In this document: piece after piece, positions 40,211-49,084 of the stretch | Position numbering within the stretch: position 1 is the first letter of the stretch | How the letters are laid out: each line of letters starts with the position of its first letter | Assembly (NCBI RefSeq): GCF_003626975.1 | Contig: NZ_CP032616.1 | Location: 1,178,001-1,242,000, forward strand | Reading direction: 5' to 3' | Length of the DNA: 64,000 nt | DNA from: Pseudomonas sp. DY-1 | GTDB lineage: Bacteria; Pseudomonadota; Gammaproteobacteria; Pseudomonadales; Pseudomonadaceae | Program-made: the position numbers and the translations under genes | Notes under the pieces: generated by a model | Seen by the model: only the letters and a program-made list of their open reading frames with translations | What the model was told of the DNA's origin: nothing | The model's database searches: none

Positions 40211-41227
40211 CTAGCCGGTTGTGCGCCTTTGTGCGAGTAGTTCGCGCCGACGAGCACTGGGCGTCATGATGAACCAGCGACGGCAGGCGCGATTGAAGAC
40301 GCTTTGTTCGCTGTAACCGAGCATGCCGGCAACCTGTGACAGGGGAATATCGCGCTCGGTCAGGTAGAAGTCCGCGCGTTCCCGGCGAATATCCTCCACC
40401 AGTTCCTCGAAGCGGCAATCCAGTTCGGCAAGCTGCCGTTGCAGGGTGCGTTCGTGCAGGCCAAGTTGCTCGGCCACCAGGGGCAAGCGGCACTGCTGCG
40501 TTGGCAGGAGGCGAAGTATCAGCCGGCGGACCTGTTCCAGCAGATCCGAGGAGCCCAGCAGATGAACCTGGCTGAGGTACTGCACGAGGGCGCGGTGCAG
40601 GGCAGGATCGTGCTTTTCGATGCGCTGGGTGAGTTGACGCTCGCTGATCAACAGCGCATTGCAGGGCTGGCCGACGTATGCCTCGCACCCGAAGTAGCGG
40701 CGGTAGCGCGACAGCGACAGCGAGCTGCTGCCCGAGAGCTGTACCGCGCGGGCGCTGAAGGTCGGTCCGCAAAGCAGCTTCATGGTGCTGTATGCCACGC
40801 CCATGGCCAGTTCCACCATCTGCCGCTGGGGTCCACGCATGCGCAGTTCGATGACCAGTTTCGGCGCGTCCGGTTCACTGCGGTCCAGATCGAGATGGAC
40901 GCCAGAGCTGTGGTAACCGATGAAGCGAACGATCTCGGCCAGTGCATGGCCAACCGTGACTGCGTTGCGAGCAATCAATGCAATCGGGCCGAGCACTGCC
41001 AGGTTCTGGTACTCGGCCATGCGCAGACCGAAATCGGGGCAGTCCAGTTCCTCGGCTGCATATTCCAGCAGGTCGATGAGGGAGCGGAAGGGGACTCGCG
41101 CATCCTCGTCATCGAGCAGTTCCGGGCGGATGCGGAAGCGCGAAAGGAGGAGGGCTGGGTCCTGTCCAAGCTGACTGGCCAGCTCGCGGAATCCGCCGAA
41201 AGAGGTGGTTCTGATGAAAGGTTCCAT
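40211..41227 (-). CDS. AraC-family transcriptional regulator
   Basis: The 338-residue protein has an N-terminal arabinose-binding-like domain of the OruR/ArgR-type group (FGLRMAEYQNLAVLGPI) and a C-terminal two-helix AraC DNA-binding domain (LGLHERTLQRQLAEL; VAGMLGYSEQSVFNRACRRWF). The ATG at 41227 is preferred over the TTG at 41242. It is divergent from the GMC-alkylsulfatase genes with only 95 bases between start codons, so it is the probable regulator of that operon. Confidence 0.85.
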   Translation of the reverse strand: MEPFIRTTSFGGFRELASQLGQDPALLLSRFRIRPELLDDEDARVPFRSLIDLLEYAAEELDCPDFGLRMAEYQNLAVLGPIALIARNAVTVGHALAEIVRFIGYHSSGVHLDLDRSEPDAPKLVIELRMRGPQRQMVELAMGVAYSTMKLLCGPTFSARAVQLSGSSSLSLSRYRRYFGCEAYVGQPCNALLISERQLTQRIEKHDPALHRALVQYLSQVHLLGSSDLLEQVRRLILRLLPTQQCRLPLVAEQLGLHERTLQRQLAELDCRFEELVEDIRRERADFYLTERDIPLSQVAGMLGYSEQSVFNRACRRWFIMTPSARRRELLAQRRTTG

Positions 41228-41322
41228 GTCGCCAAAGATCAATTATCTGTCATGAAAGATCAATCTTTGCTTTGTCGAACCGTCAAAAAATCCCATGGCT
41301 ACTCCCCACTTCGGAGCGACCC

Positions 41323-42906
41323 ATGGAATTCGACTACATCATCGTCGGTGCCGGCTCGGCCGGCTGTGTGCTGGCCAATCGTCTGAGTACAGACCCCAGT
41401 GTTTCCGTGTGTCTGCTCGAAGCGGGGCCACGCGACTGGTCCCCCTTGATTCATGCGCCAGCCGGCGTCGCCGCCATCCTGCCCACCCGTCACGTCAATT
41501 GGGCGTTCGAAACCGTGCCGCAACCGGGCCTGGGCAATCGTCGCGGCTACCAGCCACGGGGCAAGGCGCTCGGTGGCAGCAGCTCGATCAACGGCATGAT
41601 CTACATCCGTGGCCACCAGAGTGACTACGACGAATGGGCCGCACTGGGAAATTCCGGCTGGTCGTTCGACGAAGTGCTGCCGTACTTCCGCAAGAGCCAG
41701 ATGCATCATCGTGGAGCCAGTCAGTTCCATGGCGGAGAGGGCGAGCTCTATGTGGGACAGGTCGAAGCCCACGCCGCCACTCACGCCTTCATCGAAGCCG
41801 GGCAGAAGGCCGGCCACCGTTACAACGCCGATTTCAATGGTGCCGAGCAGGAAGGCATCGGCCAGTACGACGTGACCATTCGTGAAGGCCGTCGCTGGAG
41901 CACGGCGACTGCCTTCCTCACGCCCATCCGGGAATCCCGTGGCAACCTCACCGTCCTGACCGGCGCCCATGCCGAACGCATCCTGCTGGAAGGCAAGCGC
42001 GCCACCGGCGTGCAGGTGCGGATCAAGGGGCGCTCGCCGATCATCAAGGCGCGCCGGGAGGTGCTGCTCACCGCCGGTGCGTTCGGCAGCCCGCAATTGC
42101 TCATGCTCTCCGGTATCGGCCCCGAAGCCGAACTCAAGCCGCAGGGCATCCCGATTCAGCATGAAATGCCCGGCGTCGGCCAGAACCTGCAGGACCACCC
42201 CGACGTCGTCCTCGGCTACCAAAGCACCGATAACACGCTGATGGGCTATTCCCTGGGTGGAAGCCTGAAGATGGGCGCTGCCCTGGCTCAGTACCTCGCG
42301 CGCAGACGCGGTCCGTTGGCAAGCAACTTCGCCGAGGGCGGTGGCTTCCTCAAGACGCGCGAGGATCTGATCCGCCCGGACATCCAGCTGCATTCGGTGG
42401 TGAGCCTGCTCGATGACCACAACCGCAAGTTGCACTGGGGCCACGGCTTCAGCTGCCACGTCTGCGTCCTGCGCCCGAAGAGTGTCGGTCGCGTCGGACT
42501 GCAGTCGGCCGACCCGAGCGTACCGCCGCGCATCGATCCCAACTTCCTCGGCCACGACGATGACGTGCAGACCCTGCTCAAGGGCTACCGCATGGCGCGC
42601 GAGATCGTCGCGCAGGCGCCCATGTCGCGGTTCGGCCTCAAGGACAAGTTCAGCGAAGGCCTGCACAGCGACGAGCAGCTGATCGAGTTGCTGCGACGCC
42701 GTACCGATTCGATCTATCACCCCGTGGGCACCTGCCGCATGGGCAACGACGAGTCCGCGGTGGTGGACAGCCAGCTGCGCGTGCGCGGCGTCCAGGGCCT
42801 GCGGGTCGTGGACGCTTCGGTCATGCCGACCCTGGTCGGCGGCAACACCAACGCCCCCACCATCATGATCGCCGAGCGCGCGGCGGAATGGATCGCGCGT
42901 CCCTAA
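41323..42906 (+). CDS. GMC-family FAD-dependent alcohol dehydrogenase
   Basis: The 527-residue flavoenzyme has the FAD-binding start DYIIVGAGSAGCVLANRL, the GMC signature around GGSSSINGMIYIRG, and the C-terminal HPVGTCRMG and VVDASVMPTLVGGNTNAP segments with the catalytic His. It resembles the choline dehydrogenase and AlkJ type that oxidises alcohols to aldehydes. ATG 41323 follows CGGAGCGACCC. The alkylsulfatase gene starts 23 bases downstream, so a long-chain alcohol released from an alkyl sulfate is a sensible substrate; this is inference. Confidence 0.88.
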   Translation: MEFDYIIVGAGSAGCVLANRLSTDPSVSVCLLEAGPRDWSPLIHAPAGVAAILPTRHVNWAFETVPQPGLGNRRGYQPRGKALGGSSSINGMIYIRGHQSDYDEWAALGNSGWSFDEVLPYFRKSQMHHRGASQFHGGEGELYVGQVEAHAATHAFIEAGQKAGHRYNADFNGAEQEGIGQYDVTIREGRRWSTATAFLTPIRESRGNLTVLTGAHAERILLEGKRATGVQVRIKGRSPIIKARREVLLTAGAFGSPQLLMLSGIGPEAELKPQGIPIQHEMPGVGQNLQDHPDVVLGYQSTDNTLMGYSLGGSLKMGAALAQYLARRRGPLASNFAEGGGFLKTREDLIRPDIQLHSVVSLLDDHNRKLHWGHGFSCHVCVLRPKSVGRVGLQSADPSVPPRIDPNFLGHDDDVQTLLKGYRMAREIVAQAPMSRFGLKDKFSEGLHSDEQLIELLRRRTDSIYHPVGTCRMGNDESAVVDSQLRVRGVQGLRVVDASVMPTLVGGNTNAPTIMIAERAAEWIARP

Positions 42907-42929
42907 TAACAACAAAGAGGAAGCATCAC

Positions 42930-44909
42930 ATGCACCGTCCCTTGAAACGTCTCACGGCCGCTGGCCTCTGCTTCACGCTGCTGGCCAGCGCAATCGCCCA
43001 GGCCGCTCCGGCGCCCGCCAAGCCGGCTACGGAAACGACCCGGACCGCGAATCAGGCCGTGCTGGAGAAACTGCCTTTCGCCAACCGCCAGGACTTCTCT
43101 GATGCCGAGCGTGGTTTCATCGCCAAGCCTGATACCCTGACCATCAAGGACGCCAGCGGCAAGGTGGTCTGGGACCTGGAGAGCTACAAGCAATTCATCG
43201 CGCTGGACAATCCGGCCCCCGACACCGTCAACCCCAGCCTCTGGCGCAACGCCCAGCTCAATCTGCAATACGGGCTGTTCAAAGTGACCGACCGCATTTA
43301 CCAGGTGCGTGGTTACAACGTTTCCAACATCACTTTCATCCAGGGTGACACTGGCTGGATCGTCTTCGATCCACTGCTGAGCAAGGAAACCGCGAAGGCC
43401 GCCTACGACCTGGTCACTCAGCACCTGGGTAAGAAACCGGTGATCGGCGTGGTTTACAGCCATTCGCACATCGACCATTTCGGCGGCGTACGCGGCGTCG
43501 TCGACGAGGCCGACGTGAAGGCCGGCAAGGTACGAATCGTCGCGCCTGAAGAGTTTCCCGAGTACGCAGTCAGCGAGAACGTCATTGCCGGCAACGCCAT
43601 GGCCCGCCGTGCGGTGTATATGTTCGGCGCGCTGCTGCCACGTAATGCTCAGGGCGGCGTCAGCGCCGGACTCGCACCAACCGTATCCGCTGGCACCACG
43701 ACGCTGATCCAGCCCACCGAGTTCGTTTCGAAAACCGGCCAGGAGGTGACCATCGACGGGGTCAAGATGGTGTTCCAGATGACGCCGGGCACTGAGGCTC
43801 CGGTGGAAATGCACACCTGGTTCCCGCAGTTCAAGGCGCTGTGGATGGCCGAGAACACGACCAACACCATGCACAACATCGTGACCCTGCGCGGCGCCCA
43901 GGTCCGCGATGCGCTGCAGTGGTCCAAGTACATCGGCGAAGCCATCGATCTCTATGGCGACAAGGCCCAAGTGAAGTTCCAGAGCCACCACTGGCCGGTC
44001 TGGGGCAACGCGCAGATCGATGAGTACCTGAAGAAGCAACGCGCCATCTACAAGTACATCCATGACCAGACCGTGCGCATGATGAACCAGGGGCTGACCA
44101 GCGAGGAGATTGCCGAGGCGATCAAGCTGCCGCCGGAACTGGAATCCTTCTGGCCGGGTCGTGGCTACTACGGCACCCTCAAGCACAACTCCAAGGCGGT
44201 CTATCAGCGCTACATGGGCTGGTACGACGGCAACCCCGTTAATCTCGACAAACTTCCGCCTCAGCCGGCGGCGAAGAAGTACGTGGAGTACATGGGCGGC
44301 TCGGCCGAGGTGCTGAAGAAGGCCAAAGCCGACTTCGCCAAGGGTGAGTATCGCTGGGTGGCCGAAGCGGCCAAGCAGGTCGTGTTCGCCGAACCGGACA
44401 ACACCGAAGCGAAGAACCTGATGGCCGATGCGTTCGAGCAGATGGGCTATCAGGCCGAATCCGGCCCGTGGCGTTCGGTCTATCTACAGGGGGCCTTTGA
44501 ACTGCGTAATGGCGTGCCGACCCTGGGCAACACCGTCACCGCCAGCCCGGACGTGATCCAGGCCATGACCCCGGAGATGCTCTTCGACTACCTCGCCGTA
44601 CGCCTCAACGGCGAGCGCGCCGCAGGCAAGAAGCTGGTGCTCAACTTCAACTTCACCGACCTCGGCAAGAGCTACGCCCTGACCGTGGAGAACGGAGTGC
44701 TCACCTACGAGCCGAAGGCCAGCGACAAGTCTGACGTCGGCCTGACCATGCGCAAGGGCACCCTGGAAGACATCCAGCTGGGCAAAGCGACTCTGGAGCA
44801 GAAGGTGGCGTCCGGCGAGTTGAAGTTCGATGGTCGCCAGCAGGCCTTTGGCGAGTTCATGGGACTGCTCGACAAGTTCGACTTCTGGTTCAACATCGTC
44901 ACGCCATGA
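42930..44909 (+). CDS. Secreted alkylsulfatase, SdsA1 family
   Basis: This 659-residue metallo-beta-lactamase-fold sulfatase has a signal peptide ending AQAA (about residue 23). The zinc motif SHSHIDHFGG is at 177-186 (H178, H180, D182, H183), with later ligands in WMAENTTNTMHN and FQSHHWP. Dimerisation and SCP2-like C-terminal domains follow (VENGVLTYEPKA). The family cleaves primary alkyl sulfates such as dodecyl sulfate into alcohol and sulfate. ATG 42930 follows AAAGAGGAAGC. It is coupled to the next gene by a 4-base overlap. Confidence 0.93.
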   Translation: MHRPLKRLTAAGLCFTLLASAIAQAAPAPAKPATETTRTANQAVLEKLPFANRQDFSDAERGFIAKPDTLTIKDASGKVVWDLESYKQFIALDNPAPDTVNPSLWRNAQLNLQYGLFKVTDRIYQVRGYNVSNITFIQGDTGWIVFDPLLSKETAKAAYDLVTQHLGKKPVIGVVYSHSHIDHFGGVRGVVDEADVKAGKVRIVAPEEFPEYAVSENVIAGNAMARRAVYMFGALLPRNAQGGVSAGLAPTVSAGTTTLIQPTEFVSKTGQEVTIDGVKMVFQMTPGTEAPVEMHTWFPQFKALWMAENTTNTMHNIVTLRGAQVRDALQWSKYIGEAIDLYGDKAQVKFQSHHWPVWGNAQIDEYLKKQRAIYKYIHDQTVRMMNQGLTSEEIAEAIKLPPELESFWPGRGYYGTLKHNSKAVYQRYMGWYDGNPVNLDKLPPQPAAKKYVEYMGGSAEVLKKAKADFAKGEYRWVAEAAKQVVFAEPDNTEAKNLMADAFEQMGYQAESGPWRSVYLQGAFELRNGVPTLGNTVTASPDVIQAMTPEMLFDYLAVRLNGERAAGKKLVLNFNFTDLGKSYALTVENGVLTYEPKASDKSDVGLTMRKGTLEDIQLGKATLEQKVASGELKFDGRQQAFGEFMGLLDKFDFWFNIVTP

Positions 44910-45421
44910 GACTCACGACACTCGGTCTGGCGACGCTGCTTTGCAGCGTCGCTCCGGCCAGCCTGGCCTGCGGCTACGACGGCATGGCAATGGACCTGAG
45001 CCTGGCGCACCCGGCTTCACTGGATGTGGCCCTTGCCGTCAACCAGGCCTACCAGGACAAGCTGATTGCCAAACCGCTGCCGCTGCCCGGTGGCTTCGGC
45101 ATGCGTCGCGCCCTCAAGGCACTGGAGCGCGTTGCCAGCACGCTTCCTCCCCGTGGCGAAGACTTCAGCCTGTTGCTGGTGGAGCCGGGACTATGGACAC
45201 GCTTCGAACTGCGCGATGGCCGCTGGCAGTTCACCCCGCACACGTCCGCACCAGCTGCTGGAGAGAATGCAGTGATAGTAGGGGAGGGCGCACTGCTGGC
45301 GATAATGGCTGGCAAGTTGGCAGCCCCGCAGGCATTGGAGCGCGGCCTGGTGCATGTGGAGGGTGAACGGCTGAAGGCGATGGATTGGCAGTCGGCTTTC
45401 GCAGACACGGGCGCGGACTGA
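44906..45421 (+). CDS. Small exported protein coupled to the alkylsulfatase
   Basis: The 171-residue product has a signal peptide (to about SLACGYDG) and no clear named family. Its C-terminal part (VIVGEGALLAIMAGKLAAPQALERGLVHVEGE) resembles the ligand-pocket end of SCP2-like sterol carrier domains, as also occur at the C-terminus of alkylsulfatases. The ATG overlaps the alkylsulfatase stop (ATGA), so the two are made together. A role in binding surfactant or alcohol in the periplasm is possible but only inferred. Confidence 0.6.
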   Translation: MRLTTLGLATLLCSVAPASLACGYDGMAMDLSLAHPASLDVALAVNQAYQDKLIAKPLPLPGGFGMRRALKALERVASTLPPRGEDFSLLLVEPGLWTRFELRDGRWQFTPHTSAPAAGENAVIVGEGALLAIMAGKLAAPQALERGLVHVEGERLKAMDWQSAFADTGAD

Positions 45422-45720
45422 CGGCATCGCCCCGGGCGGTCGGTCCGCTGCGGGGCGACGTCAGCGGAAGGAAGAAGAGTAGCCCGGCACGTGTGGTCGG
45501 CTCGCCGCTGATTCCAGCCAGGAGGCAAAACACTGGTCACCGTTCGTCCATTACTGGAAAAAACATGAAACCACCAGTGGCGCTTCTCACTCAGTGAGAG
45601 TGTCAGTCTTGCGGACATCTTTCCCGATTTGCCAGGACGGGTAGTCAGTTTGGTCGGGCCATGTAAGCGGGCGAGCGCACGACGCGATTTTCGCTTCGCT
45701 CGCTACTTGTGGAGGTGCAT

Positions 45721-45915
45721 ATGTCCAGGAAGCCCCCGACCAACTTGGCCTCATTCCTCAAGGGAATGCACTTTCCCGCGGGCAGGACACAGATGATCGA
45801 GTACGCACGGCAACAGGGGGTTCCCCCGAAAGTGATGGAGGCGCTGGAAAGCCTGCCAGATCAGGAGTACCAGAGCATGGTGGACGTGATGCAGGGTTAC
45901 TGCGCCGCGGAATAA
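45721..45915 (+). CDS. DUF2795 small protein
   Basis: The 64-residue protein matches the DUF2795 pattern: NLASFLKGMHFPAGRTQMIEYARQQGVPPKVMEALESLPDQEY split across two helices, ending in a short tail. The function of the family is unknown; members often sit among stress genes. ATG 45721 follows a clear TTGTGGAGGTGC site. The 299 bases upstream (45422-45720) show no gene, only a small palindrome around 45584-45598. Confidence 0.75.
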   Translation: MSRKPPTNLASFLKGMHFPAGRTQMIEYARQQGVPPKVMEALESLPDQEYQSMVDVMQGYCAAE

Positions 45916-45981
45916 CCGACGTCGCGCCATCGCGCGGTGAGGCTGGGAAAGTCGCGGGAGCGCTCCGCCAAGGAGAGCGAC

Positions 45982-46533
45982 GTGAGAACACATGTTGTGC
46001 ATTTCACGGCACCGATCAACTCGCACACCTGTGGCCAGTTGATCGACAAATGTACCCAGGCCATCCAGCAGGGCGCCGACGAACTGGTGATCAAGATCGC
46101 AACCATGGGCGGCGAGTGCAGCTATGGGTTTTCCATATATAACTTCCTGATCGCACTGCCGGTGCCGGTCAAGACCCATAACCTGGGCACTGTGGAATCC
46201 ATGGGGAACATCATCTTCCTCGCCGGTGAGCACCGGACTGCCTGTCATTACAGCAAGTTTCTCTTTCATCCCTTCCACTGGACCCTGAACGGTGCGGTAG
46301 ACCACGCGCGAATGTCCGAGTATGCGATGAGCCTCGACTACGACCTGCAGCTGTACGTCAGCATCGTCGATGAGCGTACGCGTGGCGCCGCTTCGCCACT
46401 GAACGTCCTGGAATGCCTGACGGCGTCGCCGAAGATTCTCGATGCCCAGGACGCGCTGGATGCGGGACTGATCCACGCCGTGGACGGTCTTGGAATGCCT
46501 GCGGAATCCGTGAGCTGGTGCGTGCATTCCTGA
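45982..46533 (+). CDS. ClpP-like serine peptidase homologue
   Basis: The 183-residue protein has the ClpP/crotonase fold. The nucleophile segment VESMGNIIFLAG places Ser at 73, and KFLFHPF places His at 96. The third catalytic residue is not in the usual ERDRF position: the aligned segment reads TASPKILDAQDA, with Pro in place of Asp. It may use a dyad, or D154 nearby. A GTG start is chosen at 45982 because CCAAGGAGAGCGAC precedes it; the frame from 45937 has no such site. No ClpX or ClpA gene is nearby, so it is a stand-alone paralogue. Confidence 0.7.
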   Translation: MRTHVVHFTAPINSHTCGQLIDKCTQAIQQGADELVIKIATMGGECSYGFSIYNFLIALPVPVKTHNLGTVESMGNIIFLAGEHRTACHYSKFLFHPFHWTLNGAVDHARMSEYAMSLDYDLQLYVSIVDERTRGAASPLNVLECLTASPKILDAQDALDAGLIHAVDGLGMPAESVSWCVHS

Positions 46534-46534
46534 G

Positions 46535-49084
46535 TCACGCCAGTCCCAGACGCTTGCGCATGCTGCGGGTAATGGTCTGCCGTTGATTCTCGAAACCTGC
46601 CCACGGCGACTCGCCCGCTTCATCGAGACGCTTGCGCAGGTTGCGGATGGTCCAGTCATGGGCACCCTTGAGCGCCGCGATCTCTTCAAACAACACCGGT
46701 ACGGAAACCGGTAGCCCCTCCCGTGCCCGAACGGAATAGGCGGTCACGGTCGTGGCGCCCAGGCCATTGCGCAGATAGTCGATGAAGATTTTCCCCACGC
46801 GGTTCTTCGGACCGGATTTGGCCGAGAAACGCTGCGGCAGGTGTTGGGCCATGTGGGTGGCGATGGCGTGACTGAAGTCCTTCACCTGGTCCCAGTCGTC
46901 TTTCGGCTTCAGTGGCACCACCAGGTGCATCCCCTTGCCGCCACTGGTCTTGAGAAATGCAGTCAGCCCCAGTTCGTCCAGCACGGTAAGCACCAGCTGG
47001 GTCGCCTCGACCATGGTTTTCCACGGCAGCGCGGGGTCCGGGTCGAGGTCAAGGATGAAACGGTCCGGGTGGTCTAGGTCTGCGCCTGTCGCGTTCCAGG
47101 TATGCAGTTCGAGGGTGCCCATCTGAACTGCGCCGATCAGCGCCTCGATACTATTGATGACCATCGCCGGCTGACCGGCGCGGGATTTCTCCAGTAATTC
47201 CATGGCGTCTATGCCCAGCTGCTCTCCGCTCTTCTGGAAGAAGAGTTCGCCGGCGATCCCATCGGGAGCCCGCAACAGTGCAAGCGGTCGGTCCCGCAGT
47301 TGAGGAAGCAGCCAGGGGGCGATATCCGCGTAGTACTCGACCAGATCGCGTTTGGTGGAACCAAGGCTGGCATCGATGATTCGGTCGGGATGAGTAATGC
47401 GAACCTTCCGCGCCGTTGCGCCTGCATACTCGTGCGCAGGCCTGGCATCAGCCCCTTGCTTCGCGCCAGCGGCATGCCTGGGTGTCTCGAAGGTTATGGC
47501 GCTGGCTGGCTTGTCGCTGCGCAGCCCATTGAACACGGCATGGCGCACAAGGCCCTCGCGGGTCATCTCGGCGAAGGCCACTTCAGCCAGCAATTCCGGC
47601 TTGAGCCAGTGCACGCCCGTGGCCTCGGTTCCGGTGGGTGGATTCGCCAGGGTCGGCTTTGCCACATCCAGCGGTTTCATTCGGGCCTGCACCCGGGTAA
47701 GGGTCGCCTGGTCGAAGCCGGTTCCTACCTTGCCGGCGTAGCGCAGTTCACCGCTGTCTTCGTCGTGCAGCGCCAGAAGCAGGGCACCGAAGTGGCTGCG
47801 GCTGCCCTTGGGTTCGGTGTAACCAACGATCACGAACTCCTGGCGCTGTTTGCATTTGAGCTTGATCCAGTCCGTACTGCGTCGGGATTGGTAGAGGCTA
47901 CCCGCGCGCTTGCCGATCAGCCCCTCCAGCTTCATCCGGCAAGCGCTTCCCAACAGGGAATCAGGGTCTCCAATCAGATCGGCTGAGTAGCGCAACAGCG
48001 AATCGTCTGTGTCCTTCAGCAACTTTTCCAGCGTTGCGCGCCTTTGTTCGAGCGGTACGCCGCGCAAGTCGTTGCCGTCGAGATAGAGCAGGTCGAAGAG
48101 GTAGTAGAGGATGTCCTCGCTACGTCCCGTCTCGAACGCGTTCTGCAGGGCCTGGAAGTCCGGCGTGCCATCGTCGCCGGCGACTATCACTTCGCCATCC
48201 AGCCAGGCGCTTTCCAGCCCCAGTCCCGCCAGTGCATTGCGCTGGCCAGGCAACCTGGTGCTCCAGTCCTTGCCGTTGCGAGTGAAAAGCCACACCTCGC
48301 CATGCTCGATGCGGGCGAGGATGCGGTAGCCGTCGAACTTCACTTCGTAGCGCCAATCCCCGTCGGGTGTGTCGTCCACCAGCGTTGCCAACTGCGGCTT
48401 GATGAACGCTGGCAATGGCGCGGGAAGGCTCCCCTCCAGGCGTTTCCCCCTGGAGCGGCGGCTTACCGGGGTTCGCTGCTGCTCGGGAGTTTGCTTGCCC
48501 TTCGCCTTGGGCAGCAGGGTCCGCTCGCTGAGGACGCTGCCTGGAAGGGCTTCGGTGATGTCCAGTTCGCCTTCGGTGCGTGCCGCGTCGTCGCGATGCT
48601 TGATTAGGAACCATTGCTCCTGTTTGCCCGGCATGTTGGTTCGCACCAGGTTCCAGATACCGCTGAGCTTTTCGCCGCGAAGCTCGAACTTCAGCTTCCC
48701 CATCGCATAGCCGGCAACGGGGTCGAGCTGGGGAATCCAGATACCCCGGTCCCAGACGATGACGTCGCCGGCACCGTAGTGCCCCTCGGGAATGTGGCCC
48801 TCGAAGTCGGCGTAATCCAGCGGATGGTCTTCGACCTGGATGGCCAGGCGCTTGACCTGTGGGTCCAGGCTGGGCCCCTTGGGCACAGCCCAGCTCTTGA
48901 GCGTGCCATCCAGTTCCAGGCGGAAGTCGTAGTGCAGTCGCGTGGCATCGTGTTCCTGGATGCAGAACTGCAACGCCCGCGCGGACGCCTTGCGCCCACC
49001 ATGGACACGAGCGGGCCGGCCCGCCGGCTCCGGGCTGGTATCGAAATCACGCTTGCGCTTGTAGTCGTCGAGAGAGTCACTCAC
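46535..49084 (-). CDS. ligD: LigD from an internal GTG start (alternative product)
   Basis: From GTG 49084 the frame gives an 849-residue protein starting VSDSLDDYKRKRDF, which aligns with normal LigD N-termini and is close to the ~840-residue length of the P. aeruginosa enzyme. AGCAGGAGGCCCTGCC directly precedes the GTG and contains AGGAGG at ideal distance. The domain order PE-ligase-polymerase is the Pseudomonas one. It is listed separately because the upstream antiporter frame is continuous with it. Confidence 0.75.
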   Translation of the reverse strand: MSDSLDDYKRKRDFDTSPEPAGRPARVHGGRKASARALQFCIQEHDATRLHYDFRLELDGTLKSWAVPKGPSLDPQVKRLAIQVEDHPLDYADFEGHIPEGHYGAGDVIVWDRGIWIPQLDPVAGYAMGKLKFELRGEKLSGIWNLVRTNMPGKQEQWFLIKHRDDAARTEGELDITEALPGSVLSERTLLPKAKGKQTPEQQRTPVSRRSRGKRLEGSLPAPLPAFIKPQLATLVDDTPDGDWRYEVKFDGYRILARIEHGEVWLFTRNGKDWSTRLPGQRNALAGLGLESAWLDGEVIVAGDDGTPDFQALQNAFETGRSEDILYYLFDLLYLDGNDLRGVPLEQRRATLEKLLKDTDDSLLRYSADLIGDPDSLLGSACRMKLEGLIGKRAGSLYQSRRSTDWIKLKCKQRQEFVIVGYTEPKGSRSHFGALLLALHDEDSGELRYAGKVGTGFDQATLTRVQARMKPLDVAKPTLANPPTGTEATGVHWLKPELLAEVAFAEMTREGLVRHAVFNGLRSDKPASAITFETPRHAAGAKQGADARPAHEYAGATARKVRITHPDRIIDASLGSTKRDLVEYYADIAPWLLPQLRDRPLALLRAPDGIAGELFFQKSGEQLGIDAMELLEKSRAGQPAMVINSIEALIGAVQMGTLELHTWNATGADLDHPDRFILDLDPDPALPWKTMVEATQLVLTVLDELGLTAFLKTSGGKGMHLVVPLKPKDDWDQVKDFSHAIATHMAQHLPQRFSAKSGPKNRVGKIFIDYLRNGLGATTVTAYSVRAREGLPVSVPVLFEEIAALKGAHDWTIRNLRKRLDEAGESPWAGFENQRQTITRSMRKRLGLA

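Noticed and set aside
39583..40456. AlgR-binding boxes (CCGTTCGTC-like) upstream of algD
   Set aside because: No good match in the leader or near the promoter. A weak GCGTTCGTG at 40448-40456 lies inside the AraC-type gene and is likely chance.
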